From Deltaproteobacteria bacterium (lineage in GTDB: Bacteria > Myxococcota_A > Polyangia > HGW-17): a stretch of 64,000 bases of DNA. How positions within the stretch are numbered: position 1 is the first letter of the stretch; each line of letters opens with the position of its first letter. Positions 44,055 to 52,002 of the stretch are shown here, one piece after another. Both the position numbers and the translations under genes were made by a program. Below the pieces are notes generated by a model that saw only the letters and a program-made list of their open reading frames with translations, made no database searches and was not told where the DNA came from. The stretch covers positions 62,001-126,000 of the forward strand of contig JAFGWM010000040.1 in assembly GCA_016937155.1 (NCBI GenBank). Reading direction: 5' to 3'.

Positions 44055-45028
44055 AACCTGTAATAACTATACACTGGGAGGATTGTCCACAAAAAACCGG
44101 CATGAATACCGGTAATTTTGAAATACTCGATCATCAATTGTCTGCTGGTACAAAAGGTCTGCTTTTCAATGGAGATGCAGTTAAAACGATAGAATATCTT
44201 AAAGAAAATGATATAAGACTTGATTTTGTTTATATGGATCCTCCTTTTGGTAAAAATAAAAAATTCACAGGCAGAAACAGGGAAATGGAGTATACAGATA
44301 AGTCACCAGATGAAATTTTATCACTTCTGTATATGGTATTTTCGGGACTTAAAGGGATTATGAATCCGAAAGGTTCGATAGTTGTTCATCTGGATAATGT
44401 TTTGGGTGCATCAGTCAGGCTACTGATGGATTATATTTTTTCTCCTGAAAATTTTCGGAACCAGATAATATGGTCATATAAATCAGGGGGAAGAGCAACA
44501 AGAAGTTATCCAAAAAAATATGATATTCTTCTATGGTATTCAATGAATAAAAGGGAATGGTTTTTCAACTCTGAAGAAAGTGTTACTGAAAGTACTAAGT
44601 GTTTAGAATGTGGTCAAAAATTAGGTAGAAATCATATGAAAACAGTTGCTTTGGATAATAATAAAAAAGTCAGAGTAATTAAATCAGCCGGTAAAACCTA
44701 CTATTATGATGCGGAAAAACACCCTTTGTTGACAGATGTGTGGAATGATATAAGTCATCTTCATCAACTTGATCCTGAACGGACAGGATATCCTACACAA
44801 AAACCATATAACTTATTAAAAAGATTGCTTAAAATACATGTTCCACCCGGAGGGGCTGTGGGGGATTTTTTCTGTGGAAGCGGAACATCCCTTGTTGCAG
44901 CTTCGGAATCCGGATTCAGATGGATTGGGGCGGATATTAATCCTGATGCATGTGATGTTGCCTGGAAAAGGATTTTAAAAATTGAAGGTGAATCCGTATC
45001 TGAAGTTGATAGATTCATTTTACGGTAA
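44051..45028 (+). CDS. Orphan site-specific DNA methyltransferase (beta-class, N4/N6)
   Basis: The 325-residue protein starts with TTG, supported by GGAG 8 bases upstream. The order of motifs is that of beta-class enzymes: motif IV DPPF near residue 63, the target region in the middle (with one CxxC, CLECGQKL), and motif X/I near the C-terminus (TQKPYNLLKRLL, then FFCGSGTSLVAA and the acidic WIGADINPD). It transfers methyl from SAM to adenine N6 or cytosine N4 in DNA. No restriction gene is adjacent, so it is probably an orphan with a regulatory or protective role. Neighbours are carD and a membrane protein, and base usage is like theirs. Confidence 0.88.
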   Translation: MKPVITIHWEDCPQKTGMNTGNFEILDHQLSAGTKGLLFNGDAVKTIEYLKENDIRLDFVYMDPPFGKNKKFTGRNREMEYTDKSPDEILSLLYMVFSGLKGIMNPKGSIVVHLDNVLGASVRLLMDYIFSPENFRNQIIWSYKSGGRATRSYPKKYDILLWYSMNKREWFFNSEESVTESTKCLECGQKLGRNHMKTVALDNNKKVRVIKSAGKTYYYDAEKHPLLTDVWNDISHLHQLDPERTGYPTQKPYNLLKRLLKIHVPPGGAVGDFFCGSGTSLVAASESGFRWIGADINPDACDVAWKRILKIEGESVSEVDRFILR

Positions 45029-45148
45029 TTGTATATTTTTATCAATAATCCTGTTAAATCTGCACCTGAAGATTAAGGTTAACTTTTGAAACAGGAAAAA
45101 ATGTTTCTTTGGAATAAATATTATATAAATTAGTGAGTTGAGTAGTAA

Positions 45149-47092
45149 ATGATGATGCAGGAACGTAGAAATATTATTAGAAGATATATAACAGGGGGTT
45201 TAGCCATTGGGGCTGTCAGTGGTTTATTTATCTCAATTCCGGATTCATTACTGGCACTTTACAATGGTGATAAGGGGTATGGAATTTCAATTATTTTTGC
45301 ATTTCATTTGTTTACGGGGATATGTTGGGGTGGAATTTCTGGGTTTTTAGCAGGATTTATTAAATTTGCTGTAGAAAAAGTTGGAGTTGATAATAAAGAA
45401 AAAGATAATTATTACAGGTGGATTTGGACTATTCTGGTTGCTTTTACAGTTCAGTACCCAATTGCTGTTTCAAAAATGCCATTGATTTATAAAATAATTT
45501 TTGGAATTGGTTTGACTTTGTCAGCTTACACAGCAGGCAATTATCTGGTGAAAAATGTCAGGCGAATATTCAGTGGTTATACCACATTGATAAAAATGAG
45601 TCTGATTTTGATTGTATTTATGCTTCTTTCCATGGTTTTTGCGAGTAGCCTTGCAGGATACAGATTAATCAAATCAACGATTTTTTGGGAAATACTATCT
45701 GTATCATGTTCAATGATATCCATCTGGTTGTTTGTTCTTATAAAATCAAGAATAAACAGAAAGAGATCTTTCAGAAAACGGCAGGGCTCTTTTATATATC
45801 TTGCAAAACCTGCAGGAGCGGTGTTTTTACTCGTTGGGGCTCTGGGTGGTATTACGTGGGTTTCATGGAACATTAAAAAGCATTCTGATATTGCTTTAAA
45901 ATACTGTGAACGCTGTAATTTTATAATGAAAAATAGCGAATCATCTGCTATGGATGTATCTGTTGAATCCAGACGTATCGTCGGGAAAAGACCACATCTT
46001 AGAATTCGGCGAAACCAGAGTTTTTTAGTGATTACCGATGTGACGGGTACTTTATCAGCTGCAGATGTACCCCACTGGAGTTTTTCTGACGTTTTACTTG
46101 TATCTGAAGATACCACACTTAATCTTGCATCAATATTTTCAGGAAATCATTATGGACTTAGAAGCATCATAGCTCCATGGATTGGTATTAATAGTGAGAA
46201 TATTCCTATGAAATTGACGAGTTCTCATGGATATAACAGTTATTTTTTTACAGATTCTCCATTCCAGGTAAGTGATTATATTAGACAGATGCCGTATCTG
46301 GGATTCAGAAGACCTGTAATTTCAAAATACTTAATGGATATATTTTCTGTGGAAGATCTCATGAAACCCCCCTTTATTTCCTGGGTGCATATTACAAAGA
46401 AATTAACTGATAATCTCAATGATCTTGTTAAATACATGATGAAAAAAGATGTTGCTGTAATTACAGTATCATGGCATGAGAAAGTAGAACACAGCTCCAG
46501 AGTCAGAATTTATCTTCCTTCTGAAAAAACAGCCGGTGTAATGAACACAAGACTTTCTATTGCCACTTTGATTGCAGGACTTACAGGTGGGCGTTTTTCC
46601 AGAAAATCAGATTTAAATGCAGCTTATTTTCCTTCCGGGAAAAAGGAGGCAGTTTTTGCTGATTTTATTGAAATTAAAAAAAATAAATCTCTCAATAACA
46701 GTTCCAGAAAACTGGTCAGAAAGATAAATGGCATTCTTAAGGCCAGCAAACTGAATGTAAGAAATATTTCTCCATATAAAGAAAAGCAAAAGCAGTTTCT
46801 TGCTCTCGAACGGTTGATATGCAGAGGATATATCACCCAAAAGGATGTTAAATTTATCAGCGAATATTCCAGATTTCCTTCAACAGATCCTGATGTATTT
46901 AAAAGGCTTGAACTGCTGGAACTTAGGCTCGGCAGAAAGGAATATCCTTTATGGTTTACAACTGTAATTCTGGACTTTTTCAGGGGAAGAATATCAGATA
47001 TATATCTTGCTTCATGGGTTTTACACATAACGGGAATTTCAAAAAATAACAGTGTTCTCCGTAACTCCTGTCCTGGAATTATTTTTCAGTGA
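45149..47092 (+). CDS. Multi-helix membrane protein with degenerate sulfatase-like domain
   Basis: The 647-residue protein has about seven membrane helices in its first 245 residues and a large soluble domain. Parts of the soluble domain recall the sulfatase/alkaline-phosphatase-fold proteins: FVITDVTGTLSAADV (outlined) in place of the metal-binding D-x-x-R, SSHGYNSYFFTDSPFQ, FISWVHITKKLTDNLNDLVKYMMKKDVAVITVSWHE (outlined) in place of LVVFTSDHG. The nucleophile Ser/Cys and most metal ligands are not visible, so if this is the fold it is inactive. I hold the assignment loosely. Its 3' end overlaps the convergent bcp gene by 7 bases. Confidence 0.45.
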   Translation: MMMQERRNIIRRYITGGLAIGAVSGLFISIPDSLLALYNGDKGYGISIIFAFHLFTGICWGGISGFLAGFIKFAVEKVGVDNKEKDNYYRWIWTILVAFTVQYPIAVSKMPLIYKIIFGIGLTLSAYTAGNYLVKNVRRIFSGYTTLIKMSLILIVFMLLSMVFASSLAGYRLIKSTIFWEILSVSCSMISIWLFVLIKSRINRKRSFRKRQGSFIYLAKPAGAVFLLVGALGGITWVSWNIKKHSDIALKYCERCNFIMKNSESSAMDVSVESRRIVGKRPHLRIRRNQSFLVITDVTGTLSAADVPHWSFSDVLLVSEDTTLNLASIFSGNHYGLRSIIAPWIGINSENIPMKLTSSHGYNSYFFTDSPFQVSDYIRQMPYLGFRRPVISKYLMDIFSVEDLMKPPFISWVHITKKLTDNLNDLVKYMMKKDVAVITVSWHEKVEHSSRVRIYLPSEKTAGVMNTRLSIATLIAGLTGGRFSRKSDLNAAYFPSGKKEAVFADFIEIKKNKSLNNSSRKLVRKINGILKASKLNVRNISPYKEKQKQFLALERLICRGYITQKDVKFISEYSRFPSTDPDVFKRLELLELRLGRKEYPLWFTTVILDFFRGRISDIYLASWVLHITGISKNNSVLRNSCPGIIFQ

Positions 47093-47538
47093 AGACTATT
47101 TATGAGTTTTTCCACATGACCTTTGGCTTTTATATTAATATATTTTTCCACAAGAGTTCCTGTTTCATCAAAAACAAATGTAGATCTTATAACTCCCATA
47201 GTTTCTTTGCCGTATGATTTTTTGAGTCCCCAGGTTCCGAATGATTTATGTGCAATAAGATCAGGATCGCTTAGCAGGATGAAATTCAGTGAATGTTTTT
47301 CAATAAATTTAAGGTGAGAACCAATAGAGTCTCTGCTTATGCCAATAATGGTATATCCACTTTCATCAAAAATATTTTTGTGATCTCTGAAATCACATGC
47401 TTCGGTGGTACAACCCGATGTGTTATCTCTAGGATAAAAATAAATAATTACTTTTTGTCCGATAAAAGAAGATAGATTTGATTTTTCGTTTTTAATATTA
47501 AGAAGTTCTATTGAAGGTATTTTATCTCCAGTTTCCAT
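47086..47538 (-). CDS. bcp: Thioredoxin-dependent peroxiredoxin (Bcp/PrxQ)
   Basis: The ATG at 47538, preceded by AGGAGA, gives 150 residues, the normal Bcp size. The peroxidatic Cys lies in the family motif SGCTTEACDFRD with the resolving Cys five residues later in the same helix. Pro, Thr and Arg of the active site are also present (FYPRDNTSG; GVIRSTFVFD). It reduces peroxides and lipid hydroperoxides with electrons from thioredoxin (trxA, 8.7 kb). An upstream start 54 bases away adds an unconserved tail. Confidence 0.95.
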   Translation of the reverse strand: METGDKIPSIELLNIKNEKSNLSSFIGQKVIIYFYPRDNTSGCTTEACDFRDHKNIFDESGYTIIGISRDSIGSHLKFIEKHSLNFILLSDPDLIAHKSFGTWGLKKSYGKETMGVIRSTFVFDETGTLVEKYINIKAKGHVEKLINSLH

Positions 47539-47625
47539 ATTGTCAGTTCTCCTATGTAAAAAGTTGGATTGTTCATGATAATAATGTAACAATCAGTTCA
47601 TGTGAAACCAGTATTAACTTTGATA

Positions 47626-47643
47626 AACTAAAAGTTTTTAGTT
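47626..47643. promoter_or_regulatory. Inverted repeat at the start of the Ser/Thr kinase gene
   Basis: AACTAAAA, GT, TTTTAGTT is a perfect 8+2+8 inverted repeat that reaches the first possible start codon (TTG 47642). A two-base centre suits an operator better than an RNA hairpin. It may also show that the real start is further downstream. Confidence 0.3.
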
Positions 47644-49864
47644 GATGGAGTTAAAAATATTAGTAAAACTGAAGACAGTTGTATTTAAATACTGGTATTT
47701 GGAACCCGGTTTTTCTGGAACAGGTGTAAAGATTAGCCTTAGAATTTCATATCCGGCCAGATTTGGCAAATACCTCCTGCTTGAAAGGATAAGCACAGGA
47801 GGAATGGCAGAAGTTTTTCTTGCCAAAAGCTTTGGTGTAGAAGGTTTCCAGAAAACTGTTGCTATCAAAAAAATTCTTCCCCATATAAGTGAAGATGAGA
47901 GCTTTGTCACTATGTTTATTGACGAAGCTAAAATAGTAAGTGGTCTTCAGCACGCAAATATATGTCAAATGTATGATTTTGGTCGTATTGGAGATGATTT
48001 CTATCAGGTGATGGAATATATCTCGGGACTGAGTATTAAATATCTTGAACGTACAATGTGGGAAAGTAAAAGACCTCTGCCTGTGGGGGCAGCCCTTCAT
48101 ATGGTTGCTAAAGTATGTGATGGTATGGATTATGCCCATTCCATGAGGGATAGAAATGGTGACCCTCTTAATATCGTTCATAGAGATGTAACTCCTGCAA
48201 ACATTCTTGTTTCATTTGAGGGCGCTGTTAAACTGATTGATTTTGGTATAGCAAAAGCAACCCAGAGAGCTACTAAAACACAGGCTGGTATTGTTAAGGG
48301 TAAATTCGGCTATATGACTCCTGAGCAGCTTCAGGGCAAGGAAATTGATAACAGATCTGATATCTTTTCATTGGGCGTTGTTATGTGGGAACTGCTTGCG
48401 GGACGATTGTTGTTTAATGAAGCCAATGATATGGACAACCTTAGAAGAATAATTCAGGGGGACTGGCCAAGTATTGGTGATGTGAGATCTGATCTTCCGC
48501 CTGATCTTGTGAAAATAGTTATGAAAGCATTGGCTTTTGACAGAGATGAGAGATATTCCACAGCGGAAGAACTTGGAAGTGATTTAAATCATATTGCTTA
48601 TCGTATGGGAGATTTATGGAGTACTTCAAAACTTCAGAAATTTATTCTGGAGAATTTTAAGGAGGATGCTCAGGAAACTTGGGATAAAAGGAAAAAATAT
48701 TCAAATATTTCCAGTGAAGATTTCAAAAGCTATCCCTCTGTTGGAATGTCAGAAGAGGATGAAGATGAAGTTGAAGTTCTCGAAATGGATGATCTTCTGA
48801 TTGAGGATGTCGAAATTATTGAAGAGGATAATGGAAATAAGACTGATATTTATTCTCTATCCGATATGGAAAAGGATAGAATTCCCCAAAAAGAATCTTC
48901 CCGACAGTCCAGAGATTCCAAATCCACCAGGGATATGAAAAGTGCTCCTTCAAATAATGTTCAGGTAAGTGGGAGTCTTGACCGGGAAGCTATGATAGAC
49001 TTTCAGAAAAAAGGTTCTCAGAGTCGTGAAATAAAAATAATGTTTGATGAATCTCAGGGAGAACTGTTATCAGAGTCGCCTGATATTCTTAAAGATTATA
49101 ATGCATATGATCCTAGATATAATTCAGTCTATGACAACGATTATGGTGACAGCAACTATCTTGACCAGAATTCTTTTCTGGCTGACGGGAATTCACAAAT
49201 TGATGGATATAATGCCGGGAACAATTATGGCTATGGCCAGGATCAATACTACCCACACAGTGGGGAATGGTATTCTTACGATCAACAGGCTCAGGGATAT
49301 TATGGTGAGGATGGTCAGTGGTATCCATATGAGAACAGTAATCCTGGAGGATATTATGGTGAGGATGGTCAGTGGTACACGTATGATGTATCCAAACAAA
49401 ATGCTCAGCAGACACTAAGCGAAGGCTACAGTAACAATCAGTCAGGTGTGTATCAGTCTCAGGGTACCTATGGTAGAAATCAGTCAGGTAGTTACAGTGG
49501 ACAGGGAAATGGATATCAAAATTCTCCCAGTGGTAACTATGGTAGTAACAGTTATCCTGGAACAGGTTCATATCAGGGGTATTATGGTGAGGATGGCCAG
49601 TGGTATTCTTATGATGCTCAGCATCAGGGGTATTATGGTGAGGATGGAAAATGGTATTCCTATGATCAGCAGACTCAGGGGTACTATGGTGAGGATGGTC
49701 AATGGTATCCTGGTGTTTCAAAGCAGGATTACAGCAACTACTACAACAATGGTGAAAATACAAGTACCGGTGATAATAATTACTATGCTCAGGGATATTA
49801 TGATGAGTTTGGAAATTACCACCCTTATCCTACAGGAAATGATCCCGGTTCCGGGAAAAAGTAA
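47642..49864 (+). CDS. Ser/Thr protein kinase with C-terminal aromatic repeat tail
   Basis: The 740-residue protein has a complete Hanks kinase domain (about 41-320): Gly loop ISTGGMAEV, VAIKKIL (Lys), HRDVTPANILV (catalytic loop in the myxobacterial style), IDFGIAK (DFG), YMTPEQLQG (APE-like) and the terminal helices. An acidic linker (EEDEDEVEVLEMDDLLIEDVE, outlined) and a Ser-rich stretch follow. The tail (about 490-740) is full of Gly, Tyr, Gln, Asn and Ser and includes repeats of GYYGEDGQWY. There is no membrane helix, so the tail is cytosolic. The start is uncertain: neither TTG 47642 nor ATG 47645 has an SD, and relatives often start close to the kinase domain. Confidence 0.93.
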   Translation: MMELKILVKLKTVVFKYWYLEPGFSGTGVKISLRISYPARFGKYLLLERISTGGMAEVFLAKSFGVEGFQKTVAIKKILPHISEDESFVTMFIDEAKIVSGLQHANICQMYDFGRIGDDFYQVMEYISGLSIKYLERTMWESKRPLPVGAALHMVAKVCDGMDYAHSMRDRNGDPLNIVHRDVTPANILVSFEGAVKLIDFGIAKATQRATKTQAGIVKGKFGYMTPEQLQGKEIDNRSDIFSLGVVMWELLAGRLLFNEANDMDNLRRIIQGDWPSIGDVRSDLPPDLVKIVMKALAFDRDERYSTAEELGSDLNHIAYRMGDLWSTSKLQKFILENFKEDAQETWDKRKKYSNISSEDFKSYPSVGMSEEDEDEVEVLEMDDLLIEDVEIIEEDNGNKTDIYSLSDMEKDRIPQKESSRQSRDSKSTRDMKSAPSNNVQVSGSLDREAMIDFQKKGSQSREIKIMFDESQGELLSESPDILKDYNAYDPRYNSVYDNDYGDSNYLDQNSFLADGNSQIDGYNAGNNYGYGQDQYYPHSGEWYSYDQQAQGYYGEDGQWYPYENSNPGGYYGEDGQWYTYDVSKQNAQQTLSEGYSNNQSGVYQSQGTYGRNQSGSYSGQGNGYQNSPSGNYGSNSYPGTGSYQGYYGEDGQWYSYDAQHQGYYGEDGKWYSYDQQTQGYYGEDGQWYPGVSKQDYSNYYNNGENTSTGDNNYYAQGYYDEFGNYHPYPTGNDPGSGKK
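49298..49831 (+). repeat. Tandem coding repeat YYGEDGQWY in the kinase tail
   Basis: Five near-identical copies of YYGEDG(Q/K)WY begin at 49298, 49352, 49580, 49631 and 49682; a diverged sixth (YYDEFGNYHPY) begins near 49799. Spacing is 51 or 54 bases inside clusters. Between the clusters lies a Gly/Ser/Gln/Tyr-rich stretch. The DNA copies are also very alike, so recent duplication or slippage is likely. Confidence 0.85.
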
Positions 49865-49883
49865 AGTCCTCCGTAAATTTTAT

Positions 49884-49911
49884 TTGAAAACGAAATTTAT
49901 TACACTATTAT
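49884..49911 (+). promoter_or_regulatory. Promoter of the small Cys-rich gene
   Basis: TTGAAA (49884-49889), 16 bases, TATTAT (49906-49911), about 43 bases before the start codon of the 38-residue protein and after the kinase stop. Confidence 0.45.
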
Positions 49912-49953
49912 TAGGGTGTTGATAAAAACTAAACCCGAAAGGAGAAAAGGGAA

Positions 49954-50070
49954 ATGGCAAGGAAGTGCTCATACTGTAGACACACTGAATGTAAAAAATG
50001 TTTGGCAGAACAGAAAAAAGGCAAGAAAGGCTATTGCTGCCAGTGTCATAGAACCAACGTTATGAAATAA
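49954..50070 (+). CDS. 38-residue Cys-rich basic protein (putative zinc ribbon)
   Basis: The frame starts with ATG at 49954 behind a strong SD (AAAGGAGA) and ends with TAA at 50068-50070. The 38 residues include seven Cys (5, 8, 13, 16, 28, 29, 31) and two His (10, 32): CSYC, CKKC and YCCQCH motifs. About 11 residues are Lys or Arg and the C-terminus is basic. The CxxC-x4-CxxC spacing with a third Cys cluster suggests one or two zinc sites. It has its own promoter. I recognise no family; it is shorter than ribosomal L36 (about 37-38 residues), with a different Cys layout. It converges with the ABC transporter 10 bases away. Confidence 0.65.
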   Translation: MARKCSYCRHTECKKCLAEQKKGKKGYCCQCHRTNVMK

Positions 50071-50080
50071 TAATTTTCTT

Positions 50081-51967
50081 CTAGTTTTCTTTATCCAGAA
50101 TCTGGATGTTCCAAAATTTTTTATATAAGCCCTCATTATTAACCAGGGACTCGTGGTTTCCCTTTTGCTTTATTTCCCCATTTTCCATAACATAAATCAG
50201 ATCAGATTTTTTAGCTGTACTCATCTGATGAGTAATCAGTATTGTTATTCTGTTTTCTTTTTCTTTTCTGAGAAGGTTGATAATTTTTGCTTCATGTTCG
50301 CTATCCAGCTGGTTTGTTCCTTCATCAAGGATTAATATGGGCCTTTTTTGTAGTATTGCTCTTGCAATAACCACCAACTGATATTGTCCTCCACTCAATG
50401 AAACATCATTTCCCAAAATAGAATCAAGACCATTGGGCAGGGAATCCACCAGATTTTTAATGCCCAGATTATGAAGAGTAGTGTTGATTTCATCATCAGA
50501 TGTTTCACCACAGCCCAAAAGGATATTATCCCGCAAAGAAAATGCTTCCAGAATGAAAGGAGTCTGAGGAACAAAAGTCACCATCGATTTTATCTGATCA
50601 ATGGATAGTGATTTTACGGGAGTACCTCCGGCGGTGATAAAACCGGAATCGGGATCGTATGATCTATTCAGAAGTCTCATAAGAGTGGTTTTTCCACAAC
50701 CATTTGGTCCTACAATGGCAGATATTTCACCTCTTTTAAAAGTTAGACTAATATTTTTGATAACTTCAGGATTTTTTATTTGGCTTTCTTCAAGAAGTCT
50801 TCGCCACTCATTTATCAGTTCGTGATCTGAAGACCAGCTCTCATTTTTTGTAACAGATACTTTTAACTGCCCGATAAGATGATTCAAGTACTGAATTTCA
50901 TTATCCATTAATCCCGGATATGTAAATCTTATGCTGTTGACACTCAATAGGTTTATATTAGAAATATCAATTTCTTGTGGTTTATCAGGAATGGAAATTC
51001 TTGGTTCCATATTAAGGAAAAAACCCAACTGGGAAAAAACAGATTTTATCCGGTACCATTCTCCTGCATTGGAATTTAGTTCAGTGATTCCTGTAAGTAA
51101 CTGAACGCTGAACATGATTATCATGGAATATGTACCTATGGACATTTCTGATGACAGTACTTTTTTCCCAAGTATAAGGGTTATTGCTCCAATTACTATT
51201 GCATCAAGAAAAAGCAGCATTGCATCCCAGAAAGAACTGATTTTCTCATGTTTAACTTCAAGTTCAAGTGCTGCTCTTCTGTTTTCCCAGTATTTGGGAA
51301 AAGTCTGACTTTCTCCATTTGTCTCAGCCAGCTCATGATAGTTGTACCTGTAAAGCCAGATTAATTCTGAAATTGCAGCCAGTTGTTTTTCTTTATGCAG
51401 CCTGAAACTGTTTTCCCGTTTTAACCTGATTTTAAAAATAAAAATTTGAATAATACCTGTCAGAACAATCAATGATGAAGAAAAAAAGCTGGAAAGGGCA
51501 ATAAGGGGTAAAACAGCAAAAAAAGAAATAATAGATTTTATGTTGAGTTTCAGAAAAGACAAAACGCTGTGTGGTAACTGTCCTATTTCAAAAAAAACAT
51601 AAATGAGTTTTCTGTTTCTGGGGTTTGAAAGAAATCCACTGTCAAGAGATGCAAGTTTTTTATAAAGTTCTTTATCCATATCCATCGATAGAGATTCCTG
51701 AAGATATGTATCATAGATTTTTGAGACAGCACGAATCAAAGAAAGAGTGATTGAGATGAGGATTCCAATCACTGTAAATACGAAAAACAAATCCAGTAAA
51801 TTTTTTTCCGGATAGAATTTTTTTTCAAGAATTTCCAGTTGATACTTTGCTATAACAGGAACACCAATAAGAATCATTGCCTCTAAAAGAGCTGCTGTAA
51901 GTGTTATAAGAATGAATTTTTTGTTGTTAAGGATGATGGAAAATACAGTTTTATATTCTTTTTGCAT
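50081..51967 (-). CDS. ABC transporter, fused membrane and ATPase domains
   Basis: The 628-residue half-transporter has an N-terminal type-I exporter membrane domain (about five to six helices, residues 18-300) and a nucleotide-binding domain (about 335-620). Walker A is GPNGCGKTT, the Q-loop lies in VTFVPQTPF, the signature is LSGGQYQLVVIARAIL, Walker B is ILILDEGTNQLD, and the switch His is in ITHQMS. Between the beta-strand and the Walker A the NBD carries an unusual insert of about 70 residues (LNHLIGQLKVSVTKNESW...). It works as a dimer. Substrate unknown. The stop is 10 bases from the convergent Cys-rich gene. Confidence 0.92.
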   Translation of the reverse strand: MQKEYKTVFSIILNNKKFILITLTAALLEAMILIGVPVIAKYQLEILEKKFYPEKNLLDLFFVFTVIGILISITLSLIRAVSKIYDTYLQESLSMDMDKELYKKLASLDSGFLSNPRNRKLIYVFFEIGQLPHSVLSFLKLNIKSIISFFAVLPLIALSSFFSSSLIVLTGIIQIFIFKIRLKRENSFRLHKEKQLAAISELIWLYRYNYHELAETNGESQTFPKYWENRRAALELEVKHEKISSFWDAMLLFLDAIVIGAITLILGKKVLSSEMSIGTYSMIIMFSVQLLTGITELNSNAGEWYRIKSVFSQLGFFLNMEPRISIPDKPQEIDISNINLLSVNSIRFTYPGLMDNEIQYLNHLIGQLKVSVTKNESWSSDHELINEWRRLLEESQIKNPEVIKNISLTFKRGEISAIVGPNGCGKTTLMRLLNRSYDPDSGFITAGGTPVKSLSIDQIKSMVTFVPQTPFILEAFSLRDNILLGCGETSDDEINTTLHNLGIKNLVDSLPNGLDSILGNDVSLSGGQYQLVVIARAILQKRPILILDEGTNQLDSEHEAKIINLLRKEKENRITILITHQMSTAKKSDLIYVMENGEIKQKGNHESLVNNEGLYKKFWNIQILDKEN

Positions 51968-52002
51968 CTTTTATCGGATTCTTCCTACCTAATATTCAAC
52001 AA

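Noticed and set aside
49113-49763. A 216-codon His-rich frame on the minus strand opposite the kinase tail
   Set aside because: Its His/Asn repeats are the reverse complement of the YYGEDGQWY repeat DNA; the plus-strand frame continues an intact kinase.
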